64,000 nt of DNA. Origin: Acridotheres tristis (lineage: Eukaryota; Chordata; Aves; Passeriformes; Sturnidae). Numbering within the stretch: position 1 is the stretch's first letter; every line of letters starts with the position of its first letter. A program made the translations under genes and the position numbers. Below the pieces are notes generated by a model. The model was not told the DNA's origin. It saw only the letters and a list, made by a program, of their open reading frames with translations, and searched no databases. Below, piece by piece: positions 25,430-37,879 of the stretch. Location: positions 64,432,433 to 64,496,432 of the forward strand of contig CM072886.1 in NCBI GenBank assembly GCA_037013685.1. The letters are read 5' to 3'.

Positions 25430-25790
25430 CTTCCTGTGACAAAGGACTAGCTGAAGCATAAGTTAAAATGAGACCTCATTAACTTGGCTGTTACTGCGCG
25501 TACAGCAATGATTAGAAGAAAATCTGGAAGCAGGGAAAATCTAAGAGCACATTCACACACACACAAGGAAAAGAAGAGATGACCTGAATCTTCCACAAAT
25601 AAACCATCAAGGTATCAGTTCCATAGAATGCCAATGTTAACATTATTACAATGAAAAATAATTAGAGTGATTGAAAATAGCACTAACAATTCTGCCACAT
25701 GCTGCCTAGTGAGTAACTAATGACAATTATTGCCATTTCTCCATGCAACAGAGCTATTGCAAAATAATTTTCCTGCAGCCTACTGTAAGA
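25430..25790. promoter_or_regulatory. Candidate conserved enhancer
   Basis: A dense set of developmental-factor-like words appears in otherwise complex sequence: CCTCATTAACTTGG, ACTGCGCGTACAGCAATGATTAG, AATAATTAGAGTGATTG, GAGTAACTAATGACAATTATTGCC. These include homeodomain TAAT cores and SOX-like ACAAT words, with two CpG in GCGCG. The style matches vertebrate conserved non-coding elements, but conservation was not measured and no target gene is in the window. Confidence 0.4.
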
Positions 25791-25822
25791 ACAGTGGGAA
25801 CACTGTAAGAACAGTAAGAACA
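25782..25822 (+). repeat. Short repeats with three AGAACA half-sites
   Basis: ACTGTAAGAACAGT occurs at 25782-25795 and again at 25802-25815, and the AGAACA word recurs a third time at 25817-25822. AGAACA is the half-site of steroid-receptor response elements (GR/AR/PR class), but here the copies are direct, not the usual inverted pair. ACTGT/ACAGT ends also make each unit a small hairpin. Confidence 0.75.
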
Positions 25823-26127
25823 ACTATTCTAAGTCCTCCAAACACAGGAGATGGCAATATGAACATCTTTAATTTAAGTTTTGGATCTATAATTTCATAT
25901 GCTAAGTAGGGAGAATAAAGATATATTTGAAATGTTAAATGCTTTTACTCATTTCTTAATTTAGCATGTCAGCATGTCAACAGTACTTTAAATACTGCAT
26001 TGCATTTTTAAAGAAGTAGTAATGTGGTTTGTTGAGTTACACCCAACTTTGTACATGAATATTTTCTCTCTCATGCACTCATAAACACATATGAATTTAA
26101 ACATGCAGACTGTGTTTGTGCAGAAAT

Positions 26128-26371
26128 GTGGATGGATGGACAGATGGATGGATATCTGCCTCCCTTAGTGGTTTGTATAAATAGTATGTTTGTAAAAGGC
26201 ATGGAGGAACACAATTAAAGAGTCAATTGTTCCCAAAGAAAATAAACACTTTCTGGTAGACTTACAGTATCAGTTACCACATACTCTTAACTGTATGTTA
26301 TATCTGAAATATATCTGAAGAATACTAACAATAATTAAAACAAAAAAAAAAAAAAGAAAAAAGAAAAAGAG
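26128..26371. repeat. Simple repeats: GGAT run and A-rich tract
   Basis: A short imperfect (GGAT)n run occupies about 26128-26153, and an A-rich tract with AAAAAG interruptions occupies 26337-26371. The sequence between them is non-repetitive. Confidence 0.8.
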
Positions 26372-28180
26372 TATCTTAGTAATAATAGTAAGAATTGGAA
26401 AAGTCTAGGCTGTCTTTTGCTCTTTTGCTTCATTCCTGGAAGGTGCAGGGCAATACTGTTGAATTTATCTCTGTTTCAGGACAGCATCTGCCACATTATA
26501 GGACTGGACCATCAGTGCATACAGAGGATAAGCAAGAGGCAGGCCAAGAGAAATGAAATTGATCTAATGCCAGTGTTGCAATGATTGAAAGGAATGAGCT
26601 ACAGTGCAAATACAAAAACAGATTCTGAGAGCTGCTATGGGACAACATGGAAAGCTGGAGGGTCAGCTTTTTACTCCCTCTTTACTATCAGAACTAATGG
26701 CATAGATACAGAGCAAGCTGTTTGTTTAACATGGTCACTTTCTGCTTGATGTATTTACTAGCAGGAATATCAAATAACCTAAAATGTTCAATGTACCTCT
26801 TGTGCTCCCCCTGTTCCAAGACCAGCCATAATCAATCAGGCCATTAAATGCAATAATCTTTTCTCATATTGTCTAAGGCTTTACAGAGTATTTCACAAAG
26901 AACAAAACATGTAACAGTGACTATGAAACAAACGACACATGGAGCAGTAAATAGGCAGTGGCACAGCAGGATCTTCATACCACCAGCCTCAGTCACCTGC
27001 TAAGTTAGCTTGTGAGGAGTCCCAGGCTCTTTGTGTAGTCAGTGAGGAGGGAGAGCTCATCTGTGAAGAAATTCAGAGAAACAAAGAAAGTCTTTTCATC
27101 TGCTCCATTGCTTGTGCTAGATAATTTGATGTGGGCATTATGAATACTTACTATAAAGTAGTAATTGGAAAACAACTGCTGCAATGACTGGAACAGGCAT
27201 CACAGCCCCACATCCAATTGCTTCCTTTCTAAATTGCAGGAGAAATACATTCAAACTCAGAGTTGTCCTAGCTAGAGGAAAAACCTCTGGGAAGAGCCTC
27301 CTTGTCAATGCTGTGGTGGAGTAAAAATCCTGGGCAAGCACAAGGAATCCTCAAAATGTTTGTGACCAGTATTTCCATGTTGAAGAGATGTCTACAGGAA
27401 TTAATGGTATTATAGCCAAAGCTTTGTGATAGCTCAAAGAGCCCAGATTCTAAGCTAAAATATCTTTGCAGTCTGGGCCATTAGTTTATGTTAAATTGAA
27501 ACAGAAGGAGCCAAGGATATGTTGGACCAGAAAGAGAGATGTTCTTTTGTGCCTGTTAGTTCTATCTGGCAGTAACATTCCAATATGATGCAAGGGAAAG
27601 GAAGGAATAAGGTCCCTGGATTTGAGAAGTAAGAAGGGCAAGACTGTAAGAGCACAGGTGTTGCTCATAAAATGTGACTGAGGGAATTTTCTCCAGCACT
27701 CATGCTTGGAATGTCAGCTAGGAGAGGATATCTAAAATGAGTGGATAAACTGTAGATGGTGTTTTAAGAAAGGAGAGTTTAGTTTGAGAATACAGTAGAA
27801 ATTATGTAAAGGACAGATTCAGTTCTCATTGTTGATAACTAATACTGGTAATAACCTAGTGTGAATCTATGTGAGTGCCTATTTCTGCCAACCCTGCTTC
27901 CCATCCAGGCACAATACTGGCCTGTGCTTTAATGGCACAATCTGGCCCAAGATGGGCATTGATTCAAAACAGCCAACTCAGAAATGAAATACACGGAAAG
28001 GGAAAAAGCAAAACAAAACTCCATGTGAAAGGAAAAAGATCCAAATAACTGATGGTCTTTCTGAACCCTGAATGGATGCCAGTTGTCCTGAGGCAGTGAA
28101 ATGGCCAACAGATAATTCCAAACTTTGAAAGGCATCCATATCACCACTCAGTCAGGCAAGGGAAAAAGAAATAGCATATA
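26372..28180. other. Non-coding unique DNA
   Basis: No gene or recognised repeat. Two A-rich runs follow at 28181-28189 and 28202-28213. Confidence 0.55.
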
Positions 28181-28240
28181 AAAAAAAAATAGAAGAGGGT
28201 TAAAAAAAAAAAAATACCCCAGCTCTCTGTCAACAGCCTT

Positions 28241-28960
28241 TATAAAAATGTCTCTTAAAAAATGGATCTCAGGATGGATTTCCATTCAGTCTGCCAAAGG
28301 CACATTTACCCACCAGGTCTGTTCCCTGCTCTAGCCAAGTTTACCATCTCACAGCAATCCTCATGACTCAGGAAGCCAACAGGGATGACTAATGAAATTG
28401 CACTTCCGTGAACTATGGCAACAAGCACGTGGGGCACACTGCACAGAGGAATAAGTAGGAAATTCATACATGGCCACCTTGTGTTTGCTTGCTCGTGGGG
28501 GAAAGAGGCCCAATCATCCACATGCACAGAGGGAGCAAAGCAAGCTTTCCAGATCAACTGGCTCCTCCATGACAAGAGCAGGACACGAGCCAGACATGTC
28601 ACTCTCACTTTCTGCCTCTTTTATCTCTCGCCACAACTAGGGACTGCAGAGAGGAGATTGTTCTGGCTGGAAGCGAAGGGACACAGGTGGTACCAGCAGC
28701 TGCAAGCTCTTTAGCTCTCGTTGGCTCCACTTATTAGAACATGCATTGTATGTTTAATACATCGCCTCCCGTGGAGTGGGAGCAAGAGTTGGAGCTGGGG
28801 GTGCCGCACCGCGGTCTCTTGTACTGCTGGGGAGGGAGGGCAAGGTGGAGGCTGCTCCTACTTAGAGATAATTAGAAGCTAGGGCTCCTGAAGAGAATTT
28901 GGTAACTCCACAAGAAAACCAGCTGTCCTTGATTACAGTGATATATTAGTCACTCTACGG
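28241..28960. promoter_or_regulatory. Candidate conserved non-coding element
   Basis: Moderate GC with retained CpG, notably near 28765-28820 (ACATCGCCTCCCGTGG, GTGCCGCACCGCGGTCTC). Homeodomain-like words include GATGACTAATGAAATTGC, ACTTAGAGATAATTAG and TTGATTACAG. Frames of about 100 codons are open on both strands but look unlike known domains. It could be an enhancer, or an exon of an untranslated transcript. Confidence 0.35.
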
Positions 28961-31233
28961 TTGCTGTGCCAGTCAGCATTTTGCATACAGCAAATAAATG
29001 TAGATATTTTCTAGGCAGAAATATGTGGAGACAAAGTTCTATGCATGGCTTACCTCTGAGATGGGCTGATTTGTTTGTTTATTTGTTTTTATATTGCTAG
29101 CTATAAAGAACAAAGGATTTGTGGAGGTCTGAGCCAGGTATCTTCCTTTTATTTACTTTTTAAATCTAAGGATCACCATATTTTTAGTCTTGCCAAACTC
29201 CCTCTGTGTGTGATAATGCTGTTCACCTATAACACACATGGGGGAGGTTCTACCATGAATAGCATGATTTGCATCAGTTCAAATTATCACATACTCTGAC
29301 AACTGAGTAAAATTTTATGAACCACTACTGACACCCATGGGAAACTATTTTCCATGCTGCTTATTTCCAGAACTATTACCTGAAAAATATTGTTTATTCC
29401 TTATAATCTTAATTTTAAAAACTAGTTGGTCATGATGTATTAATTTTATTCAAGGTTTTAAAATAAAAATCTGGGTAACTACAGTTCTAGCACTTTTGAG
29501 TATGAAAGTTACTGGAACGTGTTTTCAGAGAAAATAATAAGAAAGTGTGGAAACAGATGCGTGAAAGGGGACAAAAATTCAACACAGGGTCATCAATGTA
29601 GATGGTTACCATACTCAACTGATACTACTACTGATACTACTTCTTGGTAAGATTTTCTTAGACAAATGAAGTGCAGAAAATTTGTCAACTTCTCGTGTTT
29701 CGGGGGTGGGGATATTACCCAGGCATAAAGGGAGGATTTGGTCAAGAGCTTTGAGGTGGGGCAGAGCAGGTGTAAGGGCATGTGACAGTATTTTGTGCTG
29801 AAAGAGTAGGTATTGCAGTTACAGATTCCTGCAGGCTCAGTCTTATGACAAGTTTTACTTAATACTTGCATGATTGACCATGTCATATGAAGCAAGAGAA
29901 TGCTAATTAAATTTGTTGAGGTATCCCTAACTTTGGGAAACCATGGCTGTAGATATATGGCATATATACCAGAAAGGCAGTATGGATAGGAGTCTTAATG
30001 GAGGGAGAATACCACGCCAGATGTGAGCAGTAGCATGAAGTGCTTGGTCAGTTATCCATGAAGCAACAACAGTTTCGGGTGCTTTTTGTTAATGATTCCT
30101 GCCTGAAAATAACAGAAAGGAAAGAATTGGGTGTATAATCAGTCAAGCACATCCATGATTGAGACCCATCAGGCTGATCCTGTGGAAGAGGCAAATGCAA
30201 GCCTAGGATGTATTGACAATGAAAAAAATCCAGAGTTCTCAGTAGAAAATCCATACCTATGTCAAATAGCTGAAAGTAATTCTGATCTATAGAAACACGG
30301 TCAGTTTTGCTGACAAGATGAAATAGCACCTAAGTTTCTGAAATGCTTGAAAACTGGTATTCAAGTACAAAATAATGTATTCATGTCAAAAAAATCACAA
30401 ACAATTTGTGTGGCTCATTCTCCAGATTGCCAGATTTTAATCATACTTTTGCTGTTCTATTAAGCCTAAATAATCTTAAGCACTTCACCTATGTTGCAGA
30501 ACGATTTATGATTTTTCCTCAAACTTCTGTCCCACTCCCTCTCCAAGCTCTTTGTGTGTCTAACTGGCTGCAATGGGAAGCAGAACACTTTGAAGGAAGA
30601 AACAGAGGACAAAAAGAAACTGGTATTTGCCATCAAATAAAAATAACTTAGCCAAATACCAACTCTGGATGGGGACTGGGAGAGTTTCTGCAGTACCACA
30701 ATACTTACCTGCCACATAAACAAGACAACACACATCCCCTGAGCTCCTTTAGTCTCCCCACACCTTCCACTCCCAATAAGCTGTATAGTCCTGAAGCAGT
30801 TTAATTTCGTTTTTGAATGCAATGTGCGACTGTGTAATTCACTGTGGCATAGTTAACAGTCCTGACATCTAATGTATGTCTTCCTTTAGGAGACATTGAG
30901 GAAACAGTCTTTGAAAACTTACAGTTTACCCTAAGCAGTCACCCTGATATCAGAGTACTTTTACTACATTGTGATATCCTCAGCAAAGTATTTTTCTAGT
31001 TCACTAAATTCTGAGGTATCTCTGTTAGCCTTCTGCCAGCATGGAACTACAATGGAAAGAAAAGGAAATATAAAGTACTTTAACTTTTTACCCAATGTCA
31101 GTGGATCATACAGTCTCTAGAACCAAGATTTCCATGTGCAGATTAACATTTCCTGAGACATTAAGTCGAGTAATTATGAACACAGCTTGATTACTACATG
31201 TAATCAAAGCCAGGCTTGCTGTTTTGGACCAGT
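28961..31233. other. Non-coding unique DNA
   Basis: AT-rich sequence. A 12-bp exact tandem pair, ACTGATACTACT, lies at 29618-29641. No gene recognised. Confidence 0.55.
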
Positions 31234-31311
31234 TTTTTCCAGCCTGAGTAAGCACTGCTATTACCAACTCTTGCTTTTCCTGGTTTTCATCTTGTTTACA
31301 GGCTGGAAAAA
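31234..31311. repeat. 13-bp inverted repeat with 52-base spacer
   Basis: TTTTTCCAGCCTG (31234-31246) and CAGGCTGGAAAAA (31299-31311) are exact reverse complements. This spacing would give a stem-loop of small-RNA-precursor size in a transcript, or could be the ends of a short MITE. No target-site duplication was found. Confidence 0.85.
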
Positions 31312-32929
31312 CAGAAATGTCATAAGTAACTGAGGGAAAACTAGGCTAAGTAGAAACTTGTCGTGGATTTGGCCTCATTTCACTCACACCCTTTCCCAAT
31401 ATTGCAAATAGACTCCTGAGAGCAAGCATCAATGCCATGCAAATCTAATTGGAAAAGTAATAAACAGAAACCTACTTGGATGCTTTTCTAGCTGCTTGTA
31501 ACCCAGGCAGCCACCTAGAAATTTAATCCATTTCACTGAGTCTGTTGACATGTTGACAAATATGAAATTAGGAAAAAATATAAGTAAAATCATGTACTTT
31601 CTGATGCCCCTGACATTTGCATTTCCTGTCATATACAGTAGTCAGTAGAGAACATTAACTTGGATCTGTCTGCAACTTCCCTGCATTTCCTTGTGTCCTA
31701 TTCCTGTGCTATTTTATTCCTATGAAAGATAAAAAATTAACAGTCTGTAGATCAAGTAATTATAATCGTGAGGCCACAGGTTGATAGGGCCTATGGAGAA
31801 ATGTCTACCTTTAAAAATGTAAGTATAATTACTACATTATGTCTTGGAATAAATGGGAGAGGGGGAGCTGCGGACTTCTGTCATGGCTAGTGAATCAAAA
31901 GGAGAAGGGAAGGAAACACCACTGGCTAGGGCAGAGATTAGGCAAAAAAGGAATGTTTAAAATAACTGTGGGGCAGATCCTTGACAGTTTTCATTCATTA
32001 CCTACCTCCTTTAATACTCCTGCTAGCATTTCTGTTTTGTACAGTTCTGTAGGGTGTGCCAGGCTAACTGATTTTGCATCTCCAAGACACAGTAACTGTG
32101 CCACTCATGCAGTAGTGCAGGATTTTACTCACGAAAACAAATAAGTATACATTGGGAGGAAAGCTTGTCTTTCCCACCCCTTACTCCACATCTGTCTGCA
32201 ACCACTCCAGGCCTCAGAAAGAGGCTTACATTTGATCCTGAAAAGTCCAGTCTGTAAAGAAAAGATGGTTGATTTTCTTTTCCCTGGGGACATAGTTGTC
32301 CGTCCTAACTTTTCTATTCTTCTGTTTTCTCCAGGAAGGCACTGAGGAAATTTTACATGAAGGTGGTCTTTTGGAAAATCAACACTTGCTTTGTTCTCCT
32401 CCTGAAGGGGGGTAACTTCCCTGAATGTGACTTGATCCCAGGAGGTGACTGTGCAAATTGAGCAAGTAAAATGCACACAGAGGTTTCCTCTCCATAGATG
32501 ATACTGTAGTTAGGAGCTTGCTAAAAGGAAGCTGCCTGATCTGTTGCCATATTTTCAGGCTTTAAATGAACCCTTTGGAAATCTGAACCTTAGCGAAGGT
32601 ATTCTTACTTGAAAACGACTCCTCTGATCTCTGCTGCCTTGGATACCAGCTTGGAAGCAAGGAAGCAAGGAAGATCAAGCAGGGTGGGAAGAAGGGAGTC
32701 AGTGAGCAAATGAAGAAAAGGGCAAACCTGGAGTAACACCCATAGAAAGGAGTGCATCTCCTACATCATGGCAGGAAGATGGTTAATCCATGGGTTATAT
32801 GTGTAAAACCACCACGATTTGGAAAATACAATGGTGCTAGCTGCTGGAAGTAGGGAAAATAATTGGCATGATGTCATGCTAGAAATACTTTCTGCTGCTC
32901 TTAATTTCATTACTTCTCCTCCCTTTCTT
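31312..32929. other. Non-coding unique DNA
   Basis: No gene or recognised repeat. A short GGAAGCAA tandem lies near 32652-32672. Confidence 0.55.
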
Positions 32930-33052
32930 CTAACTTGCTGGGCAACCTTAGACAAGGCTTATAACATGCCAAGACCTCTGTTTACTCATTAGTGAAGTGT
33001 GTACAGTAATATTACCTACCTCAAAGGTTAACTGATTGAAGCTTAATTAATA
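32930..33052 (+). mobile_element. MIR-type SINE relic
   Basis: The order of motifs follows the MIR core and 3' half in forward orientation: TAACTTGCTGGGCAACCTTAG, ACCTCTGTTTACTCATTAGTG, AGTAATATTACCTACCTCAAAG, GATTGAAGCTTAATTAATA. This corresponds to the family's tracts for loss of function of the tRNA-derived head, namely GTGACCTTGGGCAAG, CCTCAGTTTCCTCATCTG, and ACCTACCTCATAGGG. The 5' tRNA-like region is not visible. Very old by divergence. Confidence 0.72.
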
Positions 33053-34699
33053 CTTTCTTCTACAATATCTATTTAAAGATAATACACTACTGCAATACTC
33101 CAACTGTATTATTACAGTTTAAAAATTTTATTATGCCTTCCCAGCCTTTGTTGTCATCATGATGTCTTAATATTTATTTCACAAAAGTAATTGAGAACTC
33201 TTTCAAAATGGGGGGAAGGAAAGAGAAAGTCATGTAATAATAGGGAGGCAATAGCACTGTATTAGATACATTTACCTGTGGTGAATTCTAGCCATATATG
33301 GAGCCTTTCAATGTGGGGCCTCTGTGAGATGTGAGCAGTTGTTCCTAGAGATAAGGAAGGATTTGTCTCACTGTGCTGCTGGTTTGTGCAAATACAAGGT
33401 CACAGAGTGGGCCATAAACTAAAATCTCAGCTTTGTTTTGGATGTAGATGCTCAAAATAAAGTCTGCCTTTTGATATTCATTAAAATTCCCAGTCAATAT
33501 TTTGAGACATTCATTTTTTTACTACATTACATGGAATAGAGAGCAGACCTATACACACATGAATGAAATACATGAAGGAGAAAACAAAGGACATAGTTAG
33601 TGGCTGGACTTAGTTTGTAGCTGGATGAGATTTTGGGCCAGCGTGAGTCCAAGGGACAAATCCTGGTCATTTATTTTAAAATCTGGAAAAGGGAAAGGGT
33701 TTTTGCCCACATTATCATTTTCTTTCCTGAAGGGATGGAGACCTGCCAGCCCTGGATCAGCTAAATCTGTTCTTGACCGAGGGTTTAATTGCCAGAAGCC
33801 CTGATCCTGGCAGCACTGCACCCCTTTGCTCCTGCCCTTAGGTGAAAAGGCTCTTTGCTCCAGCAGGAATGGAACCACAGCCTGAGTGTGGTGAATGCTG
33901 GTGGATGCCAGAGAGTTGCCTCCTAAAACTCTGCGTGGAGAAAAGTGTCCAAAAATCTCACTCTTTGCTTCACACCTGTGTCTGAGCATAGTTCTGTGAA
34001 CTGTCTGGCATGTGCAGGACAGCAGACTGTAAATTAATGAAAGTTTGCCATCAGAAGGATGCATCACAAAAGGAAAAAGTGAAATGGGCAAGTTAAATCC
34101 TTTTTGCTCTGTTTGGATTAATAACATTAAATAATTGTTTGAAATCAAGTGTGAAGGAATATTGTTATTCTATTAACAGTAATAATATTTATGTATTCTA
34201 GAAGGTAACTCCGTCTTAAGAAATTAGATAGCTTGAATCAGACTAGAAGATTTTTCTCTTTTATTTCAGGGTAAGTTTGAAAGAACTTAGGCCTCCAAAT
34301 TTTGGACAGCATTCTGCCACCAGCAGGAATAAGAGAAATTAAACAGGAATCTCTTTTTATGGACCTTTGACTTCTGGAACACTTTTGAAAACTCTTCCTG
34401 GCTACTGATGATGTAAGAGTGAAAATTAGATTATGATTTTTCAGTCCTCAATTGAGGTTGCATTGTGCAAGCACCCTCCTCTAGACTGAACTCTGCAAAT
34501 TTCATATGAAAGTAACTGAGAGGGAATAAACAGGAAACCCCACAGTGCCATTTTTCCCAAGATCAAATATAAGTTAACTTCAAGATTTCCAGGAACTAGA
34601 AATACATTGCTGCCATTTCTCTCTTTATACACCATATCAATAAATAACAATTTATTTCTACAGGTAACCTAACTATTCAACTTTCTGGTGGTTATTTCA
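33053..34699. other. Non-coding DNA with the longest open frame in the window
   Basis: The minus-strand frame at 33597-34148 is 183 codons long, the longest seen. Its translation has no domain resemblance, no favourable start context was evident, and it lacks a convincing exon structure. I treat it as chance. The rest is AT-rich unique sequence. Confidence 0.5.
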
Positions 34700-34848
34700 T
34701 GATTAAGACACTGATCTCAGATATGGGAGATCTATGTCAAATTTCTGGCCCTGCAATAGATTCCTGTGTGACCTGGGGCAAAGCAATTAGTACTTCTGTG
34801 ATTTCACTCCCTGACTGCAAAACAAAGATGGTATAGACTTTGCCTGTC
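34700..34848 (+). mobile_element. MIR-type SINE relic
   Basis: A clear forward MIR body: GATTAAGACACTGATCTCAG, GGGAGATCTATGTCAAATTTC, CCTGCAATAGATTCCTGTG, TGACCTGGGGCAAAGCAATTAG, TTCACTCCCTGACTGCAAAA. These match in order the family's segments for CTCTGGAGTCAGACAGACCTG, GGTTCAAATCC, CCTGTGTGACCTTGGGCAAGTCAC and CTCAGTTTCCCCATCTGTAAAA. It lies 1.7 kb from another MIR copy in the same orientation (32930-33052). Confidence 0.78.
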
Positions 34849-36349
34849 TAAAGGAGTACATTGCCAAGCACCAGCAATGTAAAATTTTGGAAAGAAAATA
34901 ATTCCCTTTTGCCTGGTCTTTTTCTTCCCACCCTTTAGTGTTAGTACAAGTGTTTGTAGGATCCAGCAGGTGGAAAAAAAAAAAAGAAGTCGTGGGCATT
35001 TAACCTGTATCAGATCAGTAAATAGGTGGATTCTGAACTGAGGAAATAGTGCTGGGGCCCTGAGGTGAAGCAAGAAAGCTTCAGCTGAGCATCTTTACTG
35101 AGAAAAAGCTAAACGGAATTGTACCCCATCTTCTAGTTGCACATGAGCCCCACCAGCACAGTTGTTGTTTACAGCACCGTAGCTAGACAGCCAAATTGCT
35201 ATTGGACTCAAATTGTGATAGACTCTAGAAATGAAAGCATTTGTTAAATGACTATTGTCCTGAACAGCTACTTTAGAATTGGATATGTTGATCAAAGAAA
35301 ATATCTCTGTTTTCCACTTGGGACAGTGATTACAGGCAAATGAAGTAATTTGTTGACAGCTGAAACTGCATCAACGCTAAGAACTGAATTCAGTTCCCTG
35401 CGATCCCTGCTTAGTGTTTTTCTCGGGGGGCTCTCTTTTCTCCCCACCAGCTTGAAGATTGTGCACATAAATTAAATGGATTCAAACTGTACCTTTAGTG
35501 GAATTAGTAAATATAAATCTCCAGGGAATAAGTTTTGGACAGGGCCTCATAGTATAGCACAAATGCAAACACTGCTACAAGTATATGAGGTTATAAATCA
35601 AAGGGAATAAATATTTCCCGCCCCAAAAACCAGAGGCATTCCCATTTTGCAGGCCAACACTGAAGCTTCCAAAAAGAGGGTAATAGCCAGAAGTAGAAGT
35701 TCATGGGTTAAGCAGTCAGCAGCATCCCCCACCCAAGGACTCTGCACTCCAAACCAGGTGCCTCTGCCGCCATCCCTTCATCTACCAGTCAGCCCCTCTT
35801 GTTGCCCTGCTTGAGGAAGCCCCAGGGTTTTAACAGCAAAAGAAATGTCACAACTTCCCGTGGGCTTCCTTGGTGCCTGCAGCTCCATATTGGTCCAGGC
35901 AGTAATTTTATGACCTTGCAGGGCTGACAAGACCTGCCCTTCTCCCACCTGAGTGTGGCAGGCTGCAGAGCCCTGCTGGGCCAAGCAGCTGGAAATCTGA
36001 GGAGCTGGAACAGGCATCCCATCTCAGACAGGCACACAAAGTGTGTGGCTCTGCCCTTCACCATTTGCAACTGAGGAAATCGCTTTGTCAGCTGATTCCT
36101 GGCATAATTACAAAGCAAGGGCACGGCACCTTCTCCTCCAGTGGAACTCTTCAACCTACCTGCAGCATTAGTACCTGTGTAGGGTTGATTGCTCTCTGCT
36201 GGGGCAATCATCTTGCTTTAATTTAGGACACTAATGATATCATGAGATAGTTTGATGACAGTGTAATTCTTTCTATGTTTGTTGTTACTGGATATAACAG
36301 CTGGTTTTGATACTATAAAACATTTCATTTCATGTCCACCCAGGGAGTG
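34849..36349. other. Non-coding unique DNA
   Basis: No gene recognised. A 140-codon minus-strand frame (35789-36211) overlaps other frames and shows no family features. Confidence 0.5.
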
Positions 36350-36416
36350 GTAAGGGGAAGAAAGAGGGTGGTAGCAGGGAGACAGGCAGAGGAGGAGGGA
36401 GAAAAGGAAAGGGAAG
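36350..36416 (+). repeat. Purine-rich tract
   Basis: G and A dominate the plus strand (for example GGAGGAGGGAGAAAAGG), with a few interruptions. Low complexity. Confidence 0.75.
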
Positions 36417-37567
36417 TCATTCAGTGCTTGCCTGATCTGCTATTTGGAGTGAATTATATTTTTTTAGTACAGCAAAGCTGGCAGCAGTGCTTTTGCTATC
36501 ATGGTTTTTACCGTGCTTCTCTGCTTATCTCTCAGCATGACCACTGAAATCTGTGAGATCACACTACGAGCCATGGTATCCTGTCAGGTTTGAAATTATT
36601 TCCGACAGGCTACAAAAACAATTGGGCCCTCACTTTGGCTGCTTTTACACTAGTTGAAGTCTAATTTATAAGATAGATCATTCGCTCCACTGGTTCTGTC
36701 CTTGATACTTTTCAAGCTATGGCTGGTGTTGGTGACTTTTGTTTTGTGATTCGTGCATCTTCTGTGGTTTTTTTATTTGCTTTGGTTTTTTGGTGCTTTC
36801 TTTTTGTTTTTCCAGCTCATATCCCTATTTGATAGGCACAACTTCTTTATCCAAATGCATTATTTCCCTGCAAGTAGCTACTTCACTGTTCATATCAGCT
36901 GTGACCTTCACAATACATCACAGTCTGCCTGAGCTGAGATTTATTTAATACTCTCTAGAAACCTCTCCATTTAGATTTTAATAGTATTTGTTCTACCTTT
37001 GTGTATGAAATAGGAGAAAGCTTATTTTCCCTTTAGATCACAGGGCAATGCACAGTTACTGCTAGGGACTGCTAAAGAATTAAATAATAATCATTTAAAG
37101 CTACAGTTTTGCTGAGCTCCTTTGGACCTGTCTAGTTATAAGCCCACTCTTTGTTATGTAAAATTAGGTATTAAATTGAAATCATACTTTATTTATAGAG
37201 AAATACACAGTGAGACTGGGCTTAAATAAACTAACTGGGCTACCCTGTTCCCACCAAAATGCCTTTGAAAATACCACCTCTGTGGGATTGACTATAAGAA
37301 TTAGATATTCCTTTTGATCCTTTTGTCTCTAGCATAGAACATTGAAATACAATTTCAGTAAAATATGAAAAGTTAAAACTTGCACCTTATCTGTGCTCCG
37401 TTGTGAATTGAAACCAGGTTACATTTTTATGATTACTGAAATGTACCTATATTTTAAAAATATTGTGTGCAATATTGTTTTCCTGGTGACATTATGAATA
37501 TTTAGCATGTGAGATAGCTGGGGAATGACACCCATGTAAGTAAAAGCAATTTTGTTCCTCTTCATAC
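36417..37567. other. Non-coding DNA flanking the exon candidate
   Basis: AT-rich unique sequence with short T-rich runs near 36768-36815. If the exon candidate at 37568-37827 is real, this is its downstream intron on the minus strand. Confidence 0.5.
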
Positions 37568-37827
37568 CTTTACTCTTCTACTTTCTAAAAATCTAAAGGT
37601 CCATTGAAAACCCATGAATTCTTTGTATTTTACATTTTTCAAATATTTTGCATTAACTGCATCATAAGGGCTTCTGATTCTGCTGCACTGAGCCTCATAT
37701 TTTAATGAAAGATCCCAGCAGATTTCTTGCAGCTCTTGGTATGTGAAAAGCTCAGTAAAGGGAACACTGTGGTCAAATTCAGGAGGTGGAAGTTTCATCC
37801 TTCTTCCTATATTTGCCTTGTGGTTTT
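37568..37827 (-). CDS. Candidate internal coding exon, unknown gene
   Basis: The minus strand is open from 37876 down to 37565, about 104 codons, after an in-frame TAA at 37877-37879. The likely exon begins after a pyrimidine-rich acceptor (TCCTTTGTCCCAG, AG at 37828-37829) and ends at 37568 before a good donor (AAG, then GTATGA). This gives 260 bases: two bases finishing a split codon plus 86 codons, leaving phase 0. The translation is protein-like, charged and aromatic-rich, with segments MKLPPPEFDHSVPFTELF, TYQELQEICWDLSLKYEAQ, and YKEFMGFQWTFRFLESRR; no signal peptide or membrane segment. Methionine 20 of the open stretch (MKLPPPEF) could alternatively be a start. I do not recognise the family and found no partner exons, so function is unassigned. 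A relic of a retrocopy or a chance frame remains possible. Confidence 0.38.
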
Positions 37828-37879
37828 CTGGGACAAAGGACTCGGCTCCACACAATGCCTTGTTATGTTTGATGGATTA